Source of the DNA: Pseudomonas iranensis
Lineage (GTDB): Bacteria; Pseudomonadota; Gammaproteobacteria; Pseudomonadales; Pseudomonadaceae
Assembly: GCF_014268585.2 (NCBI RefSeq)
Contig: NZ_CP077092.1
Coordinates: 1,302,001 to 1,366,000 of the forward strand
Direction: 5' to 3'
Length of the DNA: 64,000 bases
Shown here: in pieces, positions 10,898-19,122 of the stretch
Position numbering within the stretch: position 1 is the first letter of the stretch
How the letters are laid out: each line of letters begins with the position of its first letter
Notes under the pieces: generated by a model
The model's input: the letters and a program-made list of their open reading frames with translations, nothing else
Told to the model about the DNA's origin: nothing
Database searches by the model: none
Position numbers and translations under genes: made by a program

Positions 10898-11929
10898 ATG
10901 AAGATGTTGAAATCCACTCTGGCGGTCGTGAGTGCTGCAGCAGTACTCGGCGTCAGCGGGTTCGCTCAGGCGGGTGCAACCCTGGATGCGGTACAGAAAA
11001 AAGGTTTCGTGCAGTGTGGCGTGAGCGACGGTCTGCCGGGCTTCTCGGTACCGGATGCGACCGGCAAGATCCTCGGCATCGACGCCGACGTCTGCCGCGC
11101 TGTGGCCGCAGCCGTTTTCGGCGACGCCAACAAGGTCAAGTTCAGCCAGTTGAACGCCAAGGAGCGCTTCACCGCGCTGCAATCCGGCGAGATCGACATC
11201 CTGTCGCGCAACACCACCATGACCAGTTCCCGTGACGCGGGCATGGGCCTGAAATTCCCGGGCTTCATTACCTACTACGACGGCATCGGCTTTTTGGTGA
11301 ACAACAAGCTGGGCGTGAAAAGTGCCAAAGAGCTCGACGGCGCGACCATCTGCATCCAGGCCGGTACCACCACCGAACTGAACGTTTCCGACTACTTCCG
11401 TGGCAACGGTCTGAAATACACCCCGATCACCTTCGACACCTCCGATGAAAGCGCCAAGTCGCTGGAATCCGGTCGTTGCGACGTGCTGACCTCCGACAAG
11501 TCCCAGCTGTTCGCCCAGCGCAGCAAGCTGGCTTCGCCGAAGGACTACGTGGTGTTGCCGGAAACTATTTCCAAAGAACCACTGGGCCCGGTCGTACGTA
11601 ACGGCGACGACGAGTGGCTGGCGATCGTGCGTTGGGTCGGCTACGCGCTGCTCAATGCCGAAGAAGCCGGCATCACTTCGAAGAACGTCGAAGCTGAAGC
11701 CAAGTCCACCAAGAACCCGGACGTGGCCCGTATGCTCGGCGCTGACGGCGAGTACGGCAAAGACCTGAAGCTGCCGAAAGACTGGGTTGTGCAGATCGTC
11801 AAGCAGGTCGGCAACTACGGCGAAATCTTCGAGAAAAACCTCGGCAAGAGCACTCCGCTGGAAATCGACCGTGGCCTGAACGCCCTGTGGAACAACGGCG
11901 GCATTCAGTACGCACCACCAGTGCGCTAA
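10898..11929 (+). CDS. aapJ: General L-amino-acid ABC transporter binding protein AapJ
   Basis: AapJ captures a broad range of L-amino acids in the periplasm and delivers them to AapQMP. The 343 residues begin with a Sec signal peptide (MKMLKSTLAVVSAAAVLGVSGFAQA, cleaved before GATL), and the long length is typical of AapJ/BztA. Signature segments are VQCGVSDGLPGFS, GKILGIDADVCRAVAAAVFG and ERFTALQSGEIDILSRNTTMT. The ATG follows GGAGG closely. It leads the aapJQMP operon. A stem-loop after its stop probably protects its mRNA so that more binding protein than permease is made. Confidence 0.93.
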   Translation: MKMLKSTLAVVSAAAVLGVSGFAQAGATLDAVQKKGFVQCGVSDGLPGFSVPDATGKILGIDADVCRAVAAAVFGDANKVKFSQLNAKERFTALQSGEIDILSRNTTMTSSRDAGMGLKFPGFITYYDGIGFLVNNKLGVKSAKELDGATICIQAGTTTELNVSDYFRGNGLKYTPITFDTSDESAKSLESGRCDVLTSDKSQLFAQRSKLASPKDYVVLPETISKEPLGPVVRNGDDEWLAIVRWVGYALLNAEEAGITSKNVEAEAKSTKNPDVARMLGADGEYGKDLKLPKDWVVQIVKQVGNYGEIFEKNLGKSTPLEIDRGLNALWNNGGIQYAPPVR

Positions 11930-11940
11930 TGGTTCTGTCG

Positions 11941-11961
11941 CCCGGCGGGCCAACCGCCGGG
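11941..11961 (+). other. Intercistronic stem-loop between aapJ and aapQ
   Basis: CCCGGCGG and CCGCCGGG form a perfect 8-bp stem with a 5-base loop and no T-tract. Such hairpins after binding-protein genes often stabilise the upstream mRNA segment or partly end transcription. Confidence 0.7.
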
Positions 11962-11995
11962 TGATGTTCTTGTTCCATTTCTTCCGGGGCACTTC

Positions 11996-13177
11996 ATGCA
12001 AAATTCAATCGGCGCACCAAAGCAGAGGCTCAGCCTCAGCGATCCACGAGTGCGTGCGTGGCTATTCCAGATCATCACGGTTGTGGCGGTGGTCTCGCTT
12101 GGCTGGTACCTGTTCGACAATACGCAAACCAACCTTCAGCACCGGGGCATCACCTCCGGTTTCAGCTTTCTGGAGCGCAGTGCCGGATTCGGCATCGCTC
12201 AAACCCTGATCGACTACACCGAAGCGGACAGTTACGCGCGGGTGTTTGTCATCGGCCTGCTCAACACCCTGTTGGTGACCTTTATCGGCGTGATCCTGGC
12301 GACGATTCTCGGTTTCATCGTCGGCGTGGCGCGGCTGTCGCAGAACTGGATCATCGCCAAACTGGCGACGGTGTATGTGGAAGTATTCCGCAACATTCCG
12401 CCGCTGCTGCAGATCCTGTTCTGGTACTTCGCGGTGTTCCTGACCATGCCGGGGCCGCGTAACAGCCACAACTTCGGTGACACCTTCTTCGTCAGCAGCC
12501 GTGGCCTGAACATGCCGGCCGCACTCGCTGCCGACGGCTTCTGGGCGTTCGTGATCAGCATCGTCCTGGCCTTTGTCGGCATCGTGCTGATGTGCCGCTG
12601 GGCCAACAAGCGCTTCGAAGAAACCGGCGTACCGTTCCACAAGTTCTGGACCGGCCTGGCAATTGCGCTGGTGATCCCGACCCTGTGCGCGCTGATCTTC
12701 GGCGCTCCGCTGCACTGGGAAATGCCCGAGCTCAAGGGCTTCAACTTTGTCGGTGGCTGGGTGCTGATCCCGGAACTGCTGGCATTGACCCTGGCGCTCA
12801 CCGTGTACACCGCAGCGTTCATCGCCGAGATCGTACGTTCCGGGATCAAGTCGGTCAGCCACGGCCAGACCGAAGCAGCGCGTTCGCTTGGCCTGCGCAA
12901 CGGCCCGACCCTGCGCAAGGTGATCATTCCGCAAGCCCTGCGCGTGATCATTCCGCCGCTGACCAGCCAATACCTGAACCTTGCGAAGAACTCCTCGCTG
13001 GCCGCCGGTATCGGTTACCCGGAAATGGTTTCGCTGTTCGCCGGCACCGTGCTCAACCAGACCGGGCAGGCTATCGAAGTGATTGCCATCACCATGAGCG
13101 TGTACCTGGCGATCAGTATCAGCATTTCCCTGCTGATGAACTGGTACAACAAGCGCATTGCGCTGATCGAGCGGTAA
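11996..13177 (+). CDS. aapQ: General L-amino-acid ABC transporter permease AapQ
   Basis: AapQ is one of two inner-membrane permeases of the aap system. The 393 residues contain several hydrophobic helices and a long insert between about residues 150 and 230, typical of AapQ/BztB. The permease EAA loop is EAARSLGLRNGPTLRKVIIPQ near residue 295. It lies 66 bases after aapJ and 10 bases before aapM. Confidence 0.93.
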   Translation: MQNSIGAPKQRLSLSDPRVRAWLFQIITVVAVVSLGWYLFDNTQTNLQHRGITSGFSFLERSAGFGIAQTLIDYTEADSYARVFVIGLLNTLLVTFIGVILATILGFIVGVARLSQNWIIAKLATVYVEVFRNIPPLLQILFWYFAVFLTMPGPRNSHNFGDTFFVSSRGLNMPAALAADGFWAFVISIVLAFVGIVLMCRWANKRFEETGVPFHKFWTGLAIALVIPTLCALIFGAPLHWEMPELKGFNFVGGWVLIPELLALTLALTVYTAAFIAEIVRSGIKSVSHGQTEAARSLGLRNGPTLRKVIIPQALRVIIPPLTSQYLNLAKNSSLAAGIGYPEMVSLFAGTVLNQTGQAIEVIAITMSVYLAISISISLLMNWYNKRIALIER

Positions 13178-13187
13178 GGAAAAGCGC

Positions 13188-14282
13188 ATGAGTACTCATA
13201 CTTTCAAACCCGACATGCCCCCACCCAACAGCAGCATCGGCGTGGTGGCGTGGATGCGCGCGAACATGTTCTCCAGCTGGCTCAACACCCTGCTGACGCT
13301 GTTTGCGTTCTACCTGATCTACCTGGTCGTGCCACCGATCCTCAGTTGGGCGATCGTCGATGCCAACTGGGTCGGCACCACCCGCGCCGACTGCACCAAG
13401 GAAGGCGCCTGCTGGGTGTTCATTCAGCAGCGTTTCGGCCAGTTCATGTACGGCTACTACCCGACCGAACTGCGCTGGCGCGTCGACCTGACCGTGTGGC
13501 TGGCGGTCATTGGCGCAGCACCGCTGTTCATCTCGCGCATGCCGCGTAAAGCGGTGTACGGCCTGAGCTTCCTGGTGCTGTACCCGATCATCGCCTTCAT
13601 CTTATTGCACGGCGGTTTCGGTCTGACCACCGTGCCGACCAGCCAGTGGGGCGGCCTGATGCTGACCCTGGTGATCGCCACCGTCGGCATCGCCGGAGCA
13701 TTGCCGCTGGGCATCGTGCTGGCGCTGGGACGGCGCTCCAATATGCCGGCGATTCGTGTGGTCTGCGTGACCTTCATCGAGTTCTGGCGCGGCGTGCCGT
13801 TGATTACAGTGTTGTTCATGTCCTCGGTGATGCTGCCGCTGTTCCTGCCCGAAGGCATGAACTTCGACAAGCTGCTGCGGGCGCTGATCGGCGTGATCCT
13901 GTTCCAGTCGGCCTACGTCGCCGAAGTGGTGCGCGGTGGTCTGCAAGCGATTCCCAAAGGGCAGTACGAAGCGGCTGCGGCGATGGGCCTCGGTTACTGG
14001 CGTTCGATGGGCCTGGTGATTCTGCCGCAAGCTCTGAAGCTGGTGATTCCCGGCATCGTCAACACGTTCATTGCGCTGTTCAAGGACACCAGCCTGGTGA
14101 TCATCATCGGCCTCTTTGACCTGCTCAACAGTGTCAAGCAAGCCGCCGCCGACCCGAAATGGCTGGGCATGGCCACCGAAGGCTACGTGTTCGCCGCCCT
14201 GGTGTTCTGGATTTTCTGTTTTGGTATGTCGCGCTATTCCATGCATCTGGAACGCAAGCTCGACACTGGCCACAAGCGTTAG
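13188..14282 (+). CDS. aapM: General L-amino-acid ABC transporter permease AapM
   Basis: AapM pairs with AapQ to form the membrane channel. The 364 residues have an N-terminal domain with a Cys-containing periplasmic stretch (TRADCTKEGACWVF near residue 66), then a HisM-type core. Its EAA loop is YEAAAAMGLGYWRSMGLVILPQ near residue 262. aapP follows after 13 bases. Confidence 0.93.
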   Translation: MSTHTFKPDMPPPNSSIGVVAWMRANMFSSWLNTLLTLFAFYLIYLVVPPILSWAIVDANWVGTTRADCTKEGACWVFIQQRFGQFMYGYYPTELRWRVDLTVWLAVIGAAPLFISRMPRKAVYGLSFLVLYPIIAFILLHGGFGLTTVPTSQWGGLMLTLVIATVGIAGALPLGIVLALGRRSNMPAIRVVCVTFIEFWRGVPLITVLFMSSVMLPLFLPEGMNFDKLLRALIGVILFQSAYVAEVVRGGLQAIPKGQYEAAAAMGLGYWRSMGLVILPQALKLVIPGIVNTFIALFKDTSLVIIIGLFDLLNSVKQAAADPKWLGMATEGYVFAALVFWIFCFGMSRYSMHLERKLDTGHKR

Positions 14283-14295
14283 GAGTTCTCTGTAA

Positions 14296-15060
14296 ATGAG
14301 CGAAGCAATCAAAAAGCCTGTGGGTCCGGAAGGCATCATCCAGATGCAGGGCGTGAACAAGTGGTACGGCCAGTTCCACGTACTCAAGGACATCAACCTC
14401 AACGTCAAGCAGGGCGAGCGCATCGTCCTGTGCGGCCCGTCGGGTTCCGGTAAATCGACCACGATCCGTTGCCTGAATCGTCTGGAAGAACACCAGCAGG
14501 GGCGCATCGTCGTCGATGGCGTGGAACTGACCAACGACCTCAAGCAAATCGAAGCGATCCGCCGCGAAGTCGGCATGGTGTTCCAGCACTTCAACCTGTT
14601 CCCGCACCTGACCATCCTGCAGAACTGCACCCTGGCGCCGATGTGGGTGCGCAAGATGCCCAAGCGCAAGGCCGAAGAAATCGCCATGCATTACCTGGAA
14701 CGCGTACGCATTCCGGAGCAGGCGCACAAGTATCCGGGGCAACTGTCCGGCGGCCAGCAACAGCGTGTGGCGATCGCCCGCGCCCTGTGCATGAAGCCGA
14801 AAATCATGCTGTTCGACGAGCCGACTTCAGCGCTCGATCCGGAAATGGTGAAAGAGGTTCTCGACACCATGATCGGTCTGGCCGAAGACGGCATGACCAT
14901 GCTCTGCGTGACCCACGAAATGGGCTTCGCCCGCACCGTGGCCAACCGCGTGATCTTCATGGACAAGGGCGAAATCGTTGAACAGGCGGCGCCGAACGAC
15001 TTCTTTGATAATCCGCAGAATGATCGGACCAAGTTGTTCTTGAGTCAGATTTTGCATTGA
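14296..15060 (+). CDS. aapP: General L-amino-acid ABC transporter ATPase AapP
   Basis: AapP hydrolyses ATP to drive uptake through AapQM. The 254 residues hold all ABC motifs: Walker [10 protein letters not shown] near residue 47, Q-loop [12 protein letters not shown], signature [15 protein letters not shown] near 152, Walker [17 protein letters not shown] and the switch His in VTHEMGFA. It closes the operon, and a strong terminator follows. Confidence 0.95.
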   Translation: MSEAIKKPVGPEGIIQMQGVNKWYGQFHVLKDINLNVKQGERIVLCGPSGSGKSTTIRCLNRLEEHQQGRIVVDGVELTNDLKQIEAIRREVGMVFQHFNLFPHLTILQNCTLAPMWVRKMPKRKAEEIAMHYLERVRIPEQAHKYPGQLSGGQQQRVAIARALCMKPKIMLFDEPTSALDPEMVKEVLDTMIGLAEDGMTMLCVTHEMGFARTVANRVIFMDKGEIVEQAAPNDFFDNPQNDRTKLFLSQILH

Positions 15061-15080
15061 TGCCAGTCAGGCACTGAAAA

Positions 15081-15107
15081 AAACCCGGACTCAGTTCCGG
15101 GTTTGTT
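15081..15107 (+). terminator. Rho-independent terminator of aapJQMP
   Basis: AAACCCGGA pairs with TCCGGGTTT over a short loop, followed by GTTTTAT. The upstream A-run means it can also act on mqsA from the other side. Confidence 0.88.
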
Positions 15108-15117
15108 TTATCTGGGC

Positions 15118-15606
15118 TCATCTGGCCAGAACAGGTTCCGGCTCCGGGTAACGAGTTTCCAGAAGCTGTTTGAGACCGTCGTCTGTGTGAAGTGCCTGAA
15201 TTTCCTCTAGCAGATCGGGATGACGATCCAGAAGCCGCATCAGTGTGAACAACGGCTGCGGCGGAGCCAGTTCGCCGCGTTCATATCGTGAAAACGCATT
15301 ATGCCCACCTCCTGACAGCCACTTCACCGCACTTCTTTGAGTGAGATGGAGCTTTCGGCGTATACGCTTCATTTCGGTACCGATCAGCCCAAGTACGTCT
15401 TCGAGTAATTGATCGCCGGCATCTACGTAGCGCTCGGCACTGTCGGTACCACTGTCAAAAATGATTTCGCCACAGACCCTGCACTCCCAGCCGGCGAGAA
15501 GGTGTACGGGCCGCGAAAACTGTTTGTAATTGACGTCGAGACTGCGATCTTGAAAGTGGTGCATTGCGTGTTCGGTGCCGCAACTCAGGCATTGCCTCTT
15601 GCTCAT
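15118..15606 (-). CDS. mqsA: Antitoxin MqsA (zinc finger plus XRE-type HTH)
   Basis: MqsA binds and neutralises the MqsR RNase and represses the operon. The 162-residue protein has an N-terminal zinc site (C6xxC9 and C42xxC45) that contacts the toxin in the E. coli structure. The C-terminal helix-turn-helix contains GGGHNAFSRYERGE, in which Asn and Arg match the DNA-reading N97 and R101 of E. coli MqsA. It is about 30 residues longer than E. coli MqsA, mostly at the C terminus. The start overlaps the mqsR stop by four bases (ATGA). Confidence 0.9.
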   Translation of the reverse strand: MSKRQCLSCGTEHAMHHFQDRSLDVNYKQFSRPVHLLAGWECRVCGEIIFDSGTDSAERYVDAGDQLLEDVLGLIGTEMKRIRRKLHLTQRSAVKWLSGGGHNAFSRYERGELAPPQPLFTLMRLLDRHPDLLEEIQALHTDDGLKQLLETRYPEPEPVLAR

Positions 15607-15914
15607 GTGTTTTTCTCCTTGAAGGAGATCACCGGAGAACCACCGCTGGTGCAGTAGGTCACTTTGATGTAGATCTCCCGATTTCGAAACGATACGTGAT
15701 AGACGTCGTGCCAGTTCCGATGGTTGGAATAAGAGGTCATGGATTTGTAGAGCATCCGCCGCTCAAGCGTTGCCACAACCTGCATCATCACTTTCCAGGA
15801 CATGCCCATGTCCCGACCTGTCTCAAGTGCATAACGTGTAAAGGCTTCTTTGCCTCGTCTAATTACTTCGGCCTTCACGACTGCCAAGTCGTAATGGGGT
15901 GTGTTCTTTTCCAT
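15603..15914 (-). CDS. mqsR: mRNA interferase toxin MqsR
   Basis: MqsR is a RelE-fold RNase that cuts mRNA (at GCU in E. coli) and is linked to persistence and biofilms. The 103 residues begin MEKNTPH and end PVISFKEKNT, close to E. coli MqsR at both ends. Of the catalytic trio K56, Q68 and Y81 in E. coli, Lys57 (LYKSMT) and Tyr82 (IYIKVT) are kept, but the Gln is His69 (NWHDVYH). The toxin gene comes first, as usual for mqsRA. Lower G+C than its neighbours suggests transfer. Confidence 0.92.
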   Translation of the reverse strand: MEKNTPHYDLAVVKAEVIRRGKEAFTRYALETGRDMGMSWKVMMQVVATLERRMLYKSMTSYSNHRNWHDVYHVSFRNREIYIKVTYCTSGGSPVISFKEKNT

Positions 15915-15941
15915 AAGAAGCCAAAACCCTGTCCCTGAAAC

Positions 15942-15956
15942 TACCCTTAAAGGGTA
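15942..15956. promoter_or_regulatory. MqsA operator in front of mqsR
   Basis: TACCCTT-A-AAGGGTA is a perfect 7+1+7 palindrome, 28 bases upstream of the mqsR start. Spacing and half-sites (ACCCT/AGGGT) closely match the E. coli MqsA site (AACCT/AGGTT), and the MqsA reading residues are conserved. Confidence 0.75.
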
Positions 15957-16009
15957 ATTTTGACCAATCGAAAATGCCGCTCCATGTGTCTCCGATTGAC
16001 CCTAGGTGG

Positions 16010-16068
16010 TTGCCGTCCTACATGGGTCTGACTAACATGTCGGAAAATTCATCCTATGATTGGATGAA
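16010..16068 (+). promoter_or_regulatory. Promoter and candidate auto-operator of the FCD regulator
   Basis: TTGCCG (16010-16015) and TAACAT (16033-16038) are 17 bases apart. Just downstream, TTCATCC (16048-16054) and GGATGAA (16062-16068) form a perfect 7-bp inverted repeat with a 7-base centre. The site ends 12 bases before the ATG, suitable for autorepression. Confidence 0.5.
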
Positions 16069-16080
16069 AAGGCGAGGCTC

Positions 16081-16740
16081 ATGTCCGAAATTTCCCCTTT
16101 GATCAAGCGATCCCTGGTCGATCAGGCTTTGGATCTACTGCGTCAGCGCATCAACAGCGGTGCGTGGCAGGTCGGCGAGCGTCTGCCGACCGAGCCTGAG
16201 CTGTGCGCCGAGCTGGGCATCAGCCGCAACACGGTGCGTGAGGCGATGCGTGTTCTGGCGTTCTCGGGGTTGATCGAAATTCGCCAAGGCGACGGCAGTT
16301 ATCTTCGTGCGGTGGTCGACCCGCTCGACACACTTAAAGCGCTATCGCGTTGTTCGTTGGAGCAGGCCCGGGAGACCCGACACATCCTTGAAGTCGAGGC
16401 CATCGGCCTGGCGGCGTTGCGCCGTACCGATGAGGATCTGGCGGCGCTGCGTGAAGCGCTCGGCACCAGCGGCAGCCACTACCACGGCGATCTCGACACC
16501 TACATCGCCTGCGATCTGGTGTTCCATCGCCGACTGGTCGACGCCGCGCACAACCCGACCCTCAGCGAGTTGTATCGCTACTTCTCCAGCATCGTCGGCG
16601 CGCAATTGCGCCAGACCCTGAATATCTCCCCGCGCCGTCAGGAAGTGTTCGATCTGCACATCGACTTGCTCGATGCGGTCGAGCAACGCGACCCGGAACG
16701 GGCCAAAGCCTTGTCGAGGCAGTTGATCAATGAACCTTGA
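16081..16740 (+). CDS. GntR-family regulator, FadR/FCD subfamily
   Basis: This 219-residue regulator has an N-terminal winged helix (RLPTEPELCAELGISRNTVREAMRVLAFSGLIE near residues 33-65) and an all-helical FCD ligand domain. Metal-ligand-type residues occur in DLVFHRRLVDAAHN and DLHIDLLDAV. FCD regulators usually sense small carboxylates or related metabolites. The ATG at MSEIS was chosen because AGGCGAGG precedes it; an upstream TTG in frame lies inside the palindrome. Its 3' end overlaps or abuts the MFS gene, so it probably controls that transporter. Confidence 0.88.
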   Translation: MSEISPLIKRSLVDQALDLLRQRINSGAWQVGERLPTEPELCAELGISRNTVREAMRVLAFSGLIEIRQGDGSYLRAVVDPLDTLKALSRCSLEQARETRHILEVEAIGLAALRRTDEDLAALREALGTSGSHYHGDLDTYIACDLVFHRRLVDAAHNPTLSELYRYFSSIVGAQLRQTLNISPRRQEVFDLHIDLLDAVEQRDPERAKALSRQLINEP

Positions 16741-18034
16741 AACCGAGAAAGCCATGTCCCGCAGTGAGTTATCCACAGCGTCGAAACGCACCCCCGAACT
16801 TGAAGAGCTGCTGATCGATGCCGAGGCTGATGACGAGCAGGTGCAGCAAAGCCATCCGTTGGTGAAACGTCCCTGGTTGCTGCTGCTCGGGCTGATTCTG
16901 GTAGCGCTCAACCTGCGCCCGGCGTTGTCGAGCATGGCGCCATTGCTCAGCGAGGTCTCCAGAAGCCTCGGGCTGTCTGCGGCGCAGGCGGGATTGCTGA
17001 CCACGTTGCCGGTGCTGTGCCTGGGCTTGTTCGCACCGCTGGCGCCGATTCTGGCGCGGCGTTTCGGTGCTGAGCGCGTGGTGCTGGGGATTCTGCTGAC
17101 ACTGGCCGGCGGCATCATCCTGCGCAGCAATTTCGGCGAGATCGGCCTGTTCGCCGGCAGCGTCCTTGGCGGCGCCAGCATCGGCATCGTCGGCGTGCTG
17201 TTGCCGGGCATCGTCAAGCGCGACTTCGCCAAACACGCCGGGACGATGACCGGCGTATACACCATGGCGCTGTGCCTGGGCGCAGCGATGGCGGCGGGTT
17301 CGACCGTGCCGCTGAGTGAACACTTCGGCAACAGCTGGGCGATGGGCCTGGGCTTCTGGGTGATTCCGGCATTGGTGGCGGCGGTTTTCTGGCTGCCACA
17401 AGTCGGCTCCAAACATGGCGCACACAACGTCGCCTATCGCGTGCGCGGGTTGCTGCGTGATCCGCTGGCCTGGCAGGTGACCTTGTACATGGGCCTGCAA
17501 TCGTCGCTGGCCTACATTGTGTTTGGCTGGTTGCCGTCAATCCTCATCGGTCGCGGGCTGACACCGACTCAGGCCGGATTGGTGCTGTCCGGTTCGGTGA
17601 TCATTCAACTGGCCAGTTCGCTGGCCGCGCCGTGGCTGGCGACCCGTGGCAAGGATCAGCGTCTGGCGATCGTCGTGGTGATGGCGCTGACCCTGGCCGG
17701 CCTGTTTGGCTGCCTGTACGCACCGATCGAAGGTCTATGGGGCTGGGCGATTCTGCTCGGGCTGGGGCAGGGCGGTACGTTCAGTCTGGCCCTGACCCTG
17801 ATCGTCCTGCGCTCGCGTGATTCCCATGTCGCGGCGAATCTGTCGAGCATGTCCCAGGGTTTTGGCTACACCCTGGCGTCCATGGGGCCGTTTGCCGTGG
17901 GCGTGGTGCATGACTGGACCGGCGGCTGGAATGCTCTGGGCTGGATTTTCGGCATTATCGGCGCCGGTGCAATCCTCGCCGGGCTGGGTGCCGGGCGTGC
18001 GCTCTATGTGCAGGTGCAAAGCGAAAAGATCTGA
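16730..18034 (+). CDS. MFS transporter, CynX/NimT family
   Basis: This 434-residue membrane protein has about 12 hydrophobic helices after a charged N-terminal 45 residues. LILVALNLRPALSSMAPLL near residue 60 and the following AGLLTTLPVLCLGLFAPLAP are typical of the CynX/NimT (cyanate, 2-nitroimidazole) branch of the major facilitator superfamily. Known members export or import small anions and drugs; the substrate here is unknown. The first ATG overlaps the regulator gene by 11 bases; a second ATG 24 bases later (MSRSEL) is equally possible. Confidence 0.85.
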   Translation: MNLETEKAMSRSELSTASKRTPELEELLIDAEADDEQVQQSHPLVKRPWLLLLGLILVALNLRPALSSMAPLLSEVSRSLGLSAAQAGLLTTLPVLCLGLFAPLAPILARRFGAERVVLGILLTLAGGIILRSNFGEIGLFAGSVLGGASIGIVGVLLPGIVKRDFAKHAGTMTGVYTMALCLGAAMAAGSTVPLSEHFGNSWAMGLGFWVIPALVAAVFWLPQVGSKHGAHNVAYRVRGLLRDPLAWQVTLYMGLQSSLAYIVFGWLPSILIGRGLTPTQAGLVLSGSVIIQLASSLAAPWLATRGKDQRLAIVVVMALTLAGLFGCLYAPIEGLWGWAILLGLGQGGTFSLALTLIVLRSRDSHVAANLSSMSQGFGYTLASMGPFAVGVVHDWTGGWNALGWIFGIIGAGAILAGLGAGRALYVQVQSEKI

Positions 18035-18050
18035 ATGCACTGGCTGCAAA

Positions 18051-18140
18051 TGTGGGAGCGAGCCTGCTCGCGAAAGCGGTGTTCGGTCAACAAAGATGTT
18101 GAATGTTGAATTGCCTTCGCGAGCAGGCTCGCTCCCACAA
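18051..18140. repeat. REPIN, long form
   Basis: Inverted REP units are separated by about 45 bases, with a loop more diverged than in most copies (TTCGGTCAACAAAGATG). It follows the MFS stop. Confidence 0.9.
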
Positions 18141-18223
18141 GGGTTTTGCGTATTGCCGATAGTGTTTCCGCGCGCGGCAGATTATGGTGCTGGCAATCTG
18201 TACCTATTTCTTTGGAGACTGCC

Positions 18224-18694
18224 TTGAGCGAAGCCCATAGCGCCCTGATCACCCGCTTCTACCAAGCTTTTCAGCGCCTCGACGCCGATGCCATGGCCGC
18301 CTGCTACACCGATGACGTGGTCTTCAGCGATCCGGCCTTTGGTGAACTGCGCGGGCGCGATGCCGGCGACATGTGGCGCATGCTGACTACCCGCGCCAAG
18401 GATTTCTCCCTGACCTTCGACGACGTCCGCGCCGACGAACGTAGCGGCGGCGCACACTGGGTCGCGACCTACCTGTTCAGCCAGACCGGCAACATCGTCA
18501 TCAACGATATCCAGGCGCGCTTCGTCTTCCGTGACGGCAAGATCTGCGAGCATCACGACCACTTCGATCTGTGGCGCTGGTCGCGGCAGGCGCTCGGTTT
18601 CAAAGGCCTGCTGCTGGGCTGGACGCCGCTGGTGCGCAACGCCGTACGTGCCCAGGCGCGCAAGGGACTGAAGGCATTTCAGGCCGGGCGCTGA
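18224..18694 (+). CDS. NTF2/SnoaL-like fold protein
   Basis: This 156-residue protein has the NTF2-like cone fold: [39 protein letters not shown] at the start and [24 protein letters not shown] later. Such proteins may be small isomerases, dehydratases or binding proteins; no specific reaction can be assigned. A TTG start is chosen because GGAG sits seven bases before it; the in-frame ATG further upstream lacks such a site. The GIY-YIG gene follows after about 40 bases. Confidence 0.82.
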   Translation: MSEAHSALITRFYQAFQRLDADAMAACYTDDVVFSDPAFGELRGRDAGDMWRMLTTRAKDFSLTFDDVRADERSGGAHWVATYLFSQTGNIVINDIQARFVFRDGKICEHHDHFDLWRWSRQALGFKGLLLGWTPLVRNAVRAQARKGLKAFQAGR

Positions 18695-18735
18695 TAAGAT
18701 CGCAGCCTGTTTTCCTACACGTTCAGATCACCCAA

Positions 18736-19038
18736 GTGACCAGCCTTAGCGAAAAAACCGTCGATGTTGCCGAACCAGTGAGCAAATCCTGGTTCGTCTA
18801 CCTCGTGCGTGCCGCCAACGGCTCGTTGTACTGCGGAATCAGCGACGACCCGGTGCGGCGTTTCGCCAAGCATCAGAGCGGCAAGGGCGCGCGGTTCTTT
18901 CTTTCCAGCCCGGCGATGGCGCTGGTCTACACCGAACTGTGCCGCGACAAAAGTGATGCTTTGCGCCAGGAACGGCTGATCAAGAAGCTCAAGAAGAGCG
19001 CCAAGGAATGCCTGGTGGCGTCTTATCAATTTGACTGA
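18736..19038 (+). CDS. GIY-YIG nuclease superfamily protein (UPF0213/YhbQ type)
   Basis: This 100-residue protein consists of a single GIY-YIG domain: [31 protein letters not shown] near residues 18-50, with Arg and a later Glu ([11 protein letters not shown]). Stand-alone members include YhbQ of E. coli, a putative DNA-repair endonuclease. The start is GTG; the longer frame upstream runs into the preceding gene. Confidence 0.85.
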   Translation: MTSLSEKTVDVAEPVSKSWFVYLVRAANGSLYCGISDDPVRRFAKHQSGKGARFFLSSPAMALVYTELCRDKSDALRQERLIKKLKKSAKECLVASYQFD

Positions 19039-19122
19039 TTGGTTCCCATCAGGCAGATCTGTAGGCTGCTAAGCAAATGCACGCTAAGCTGCCAGCTCAC
19101 TATCTGAGCGGCGGAGCCGAGC

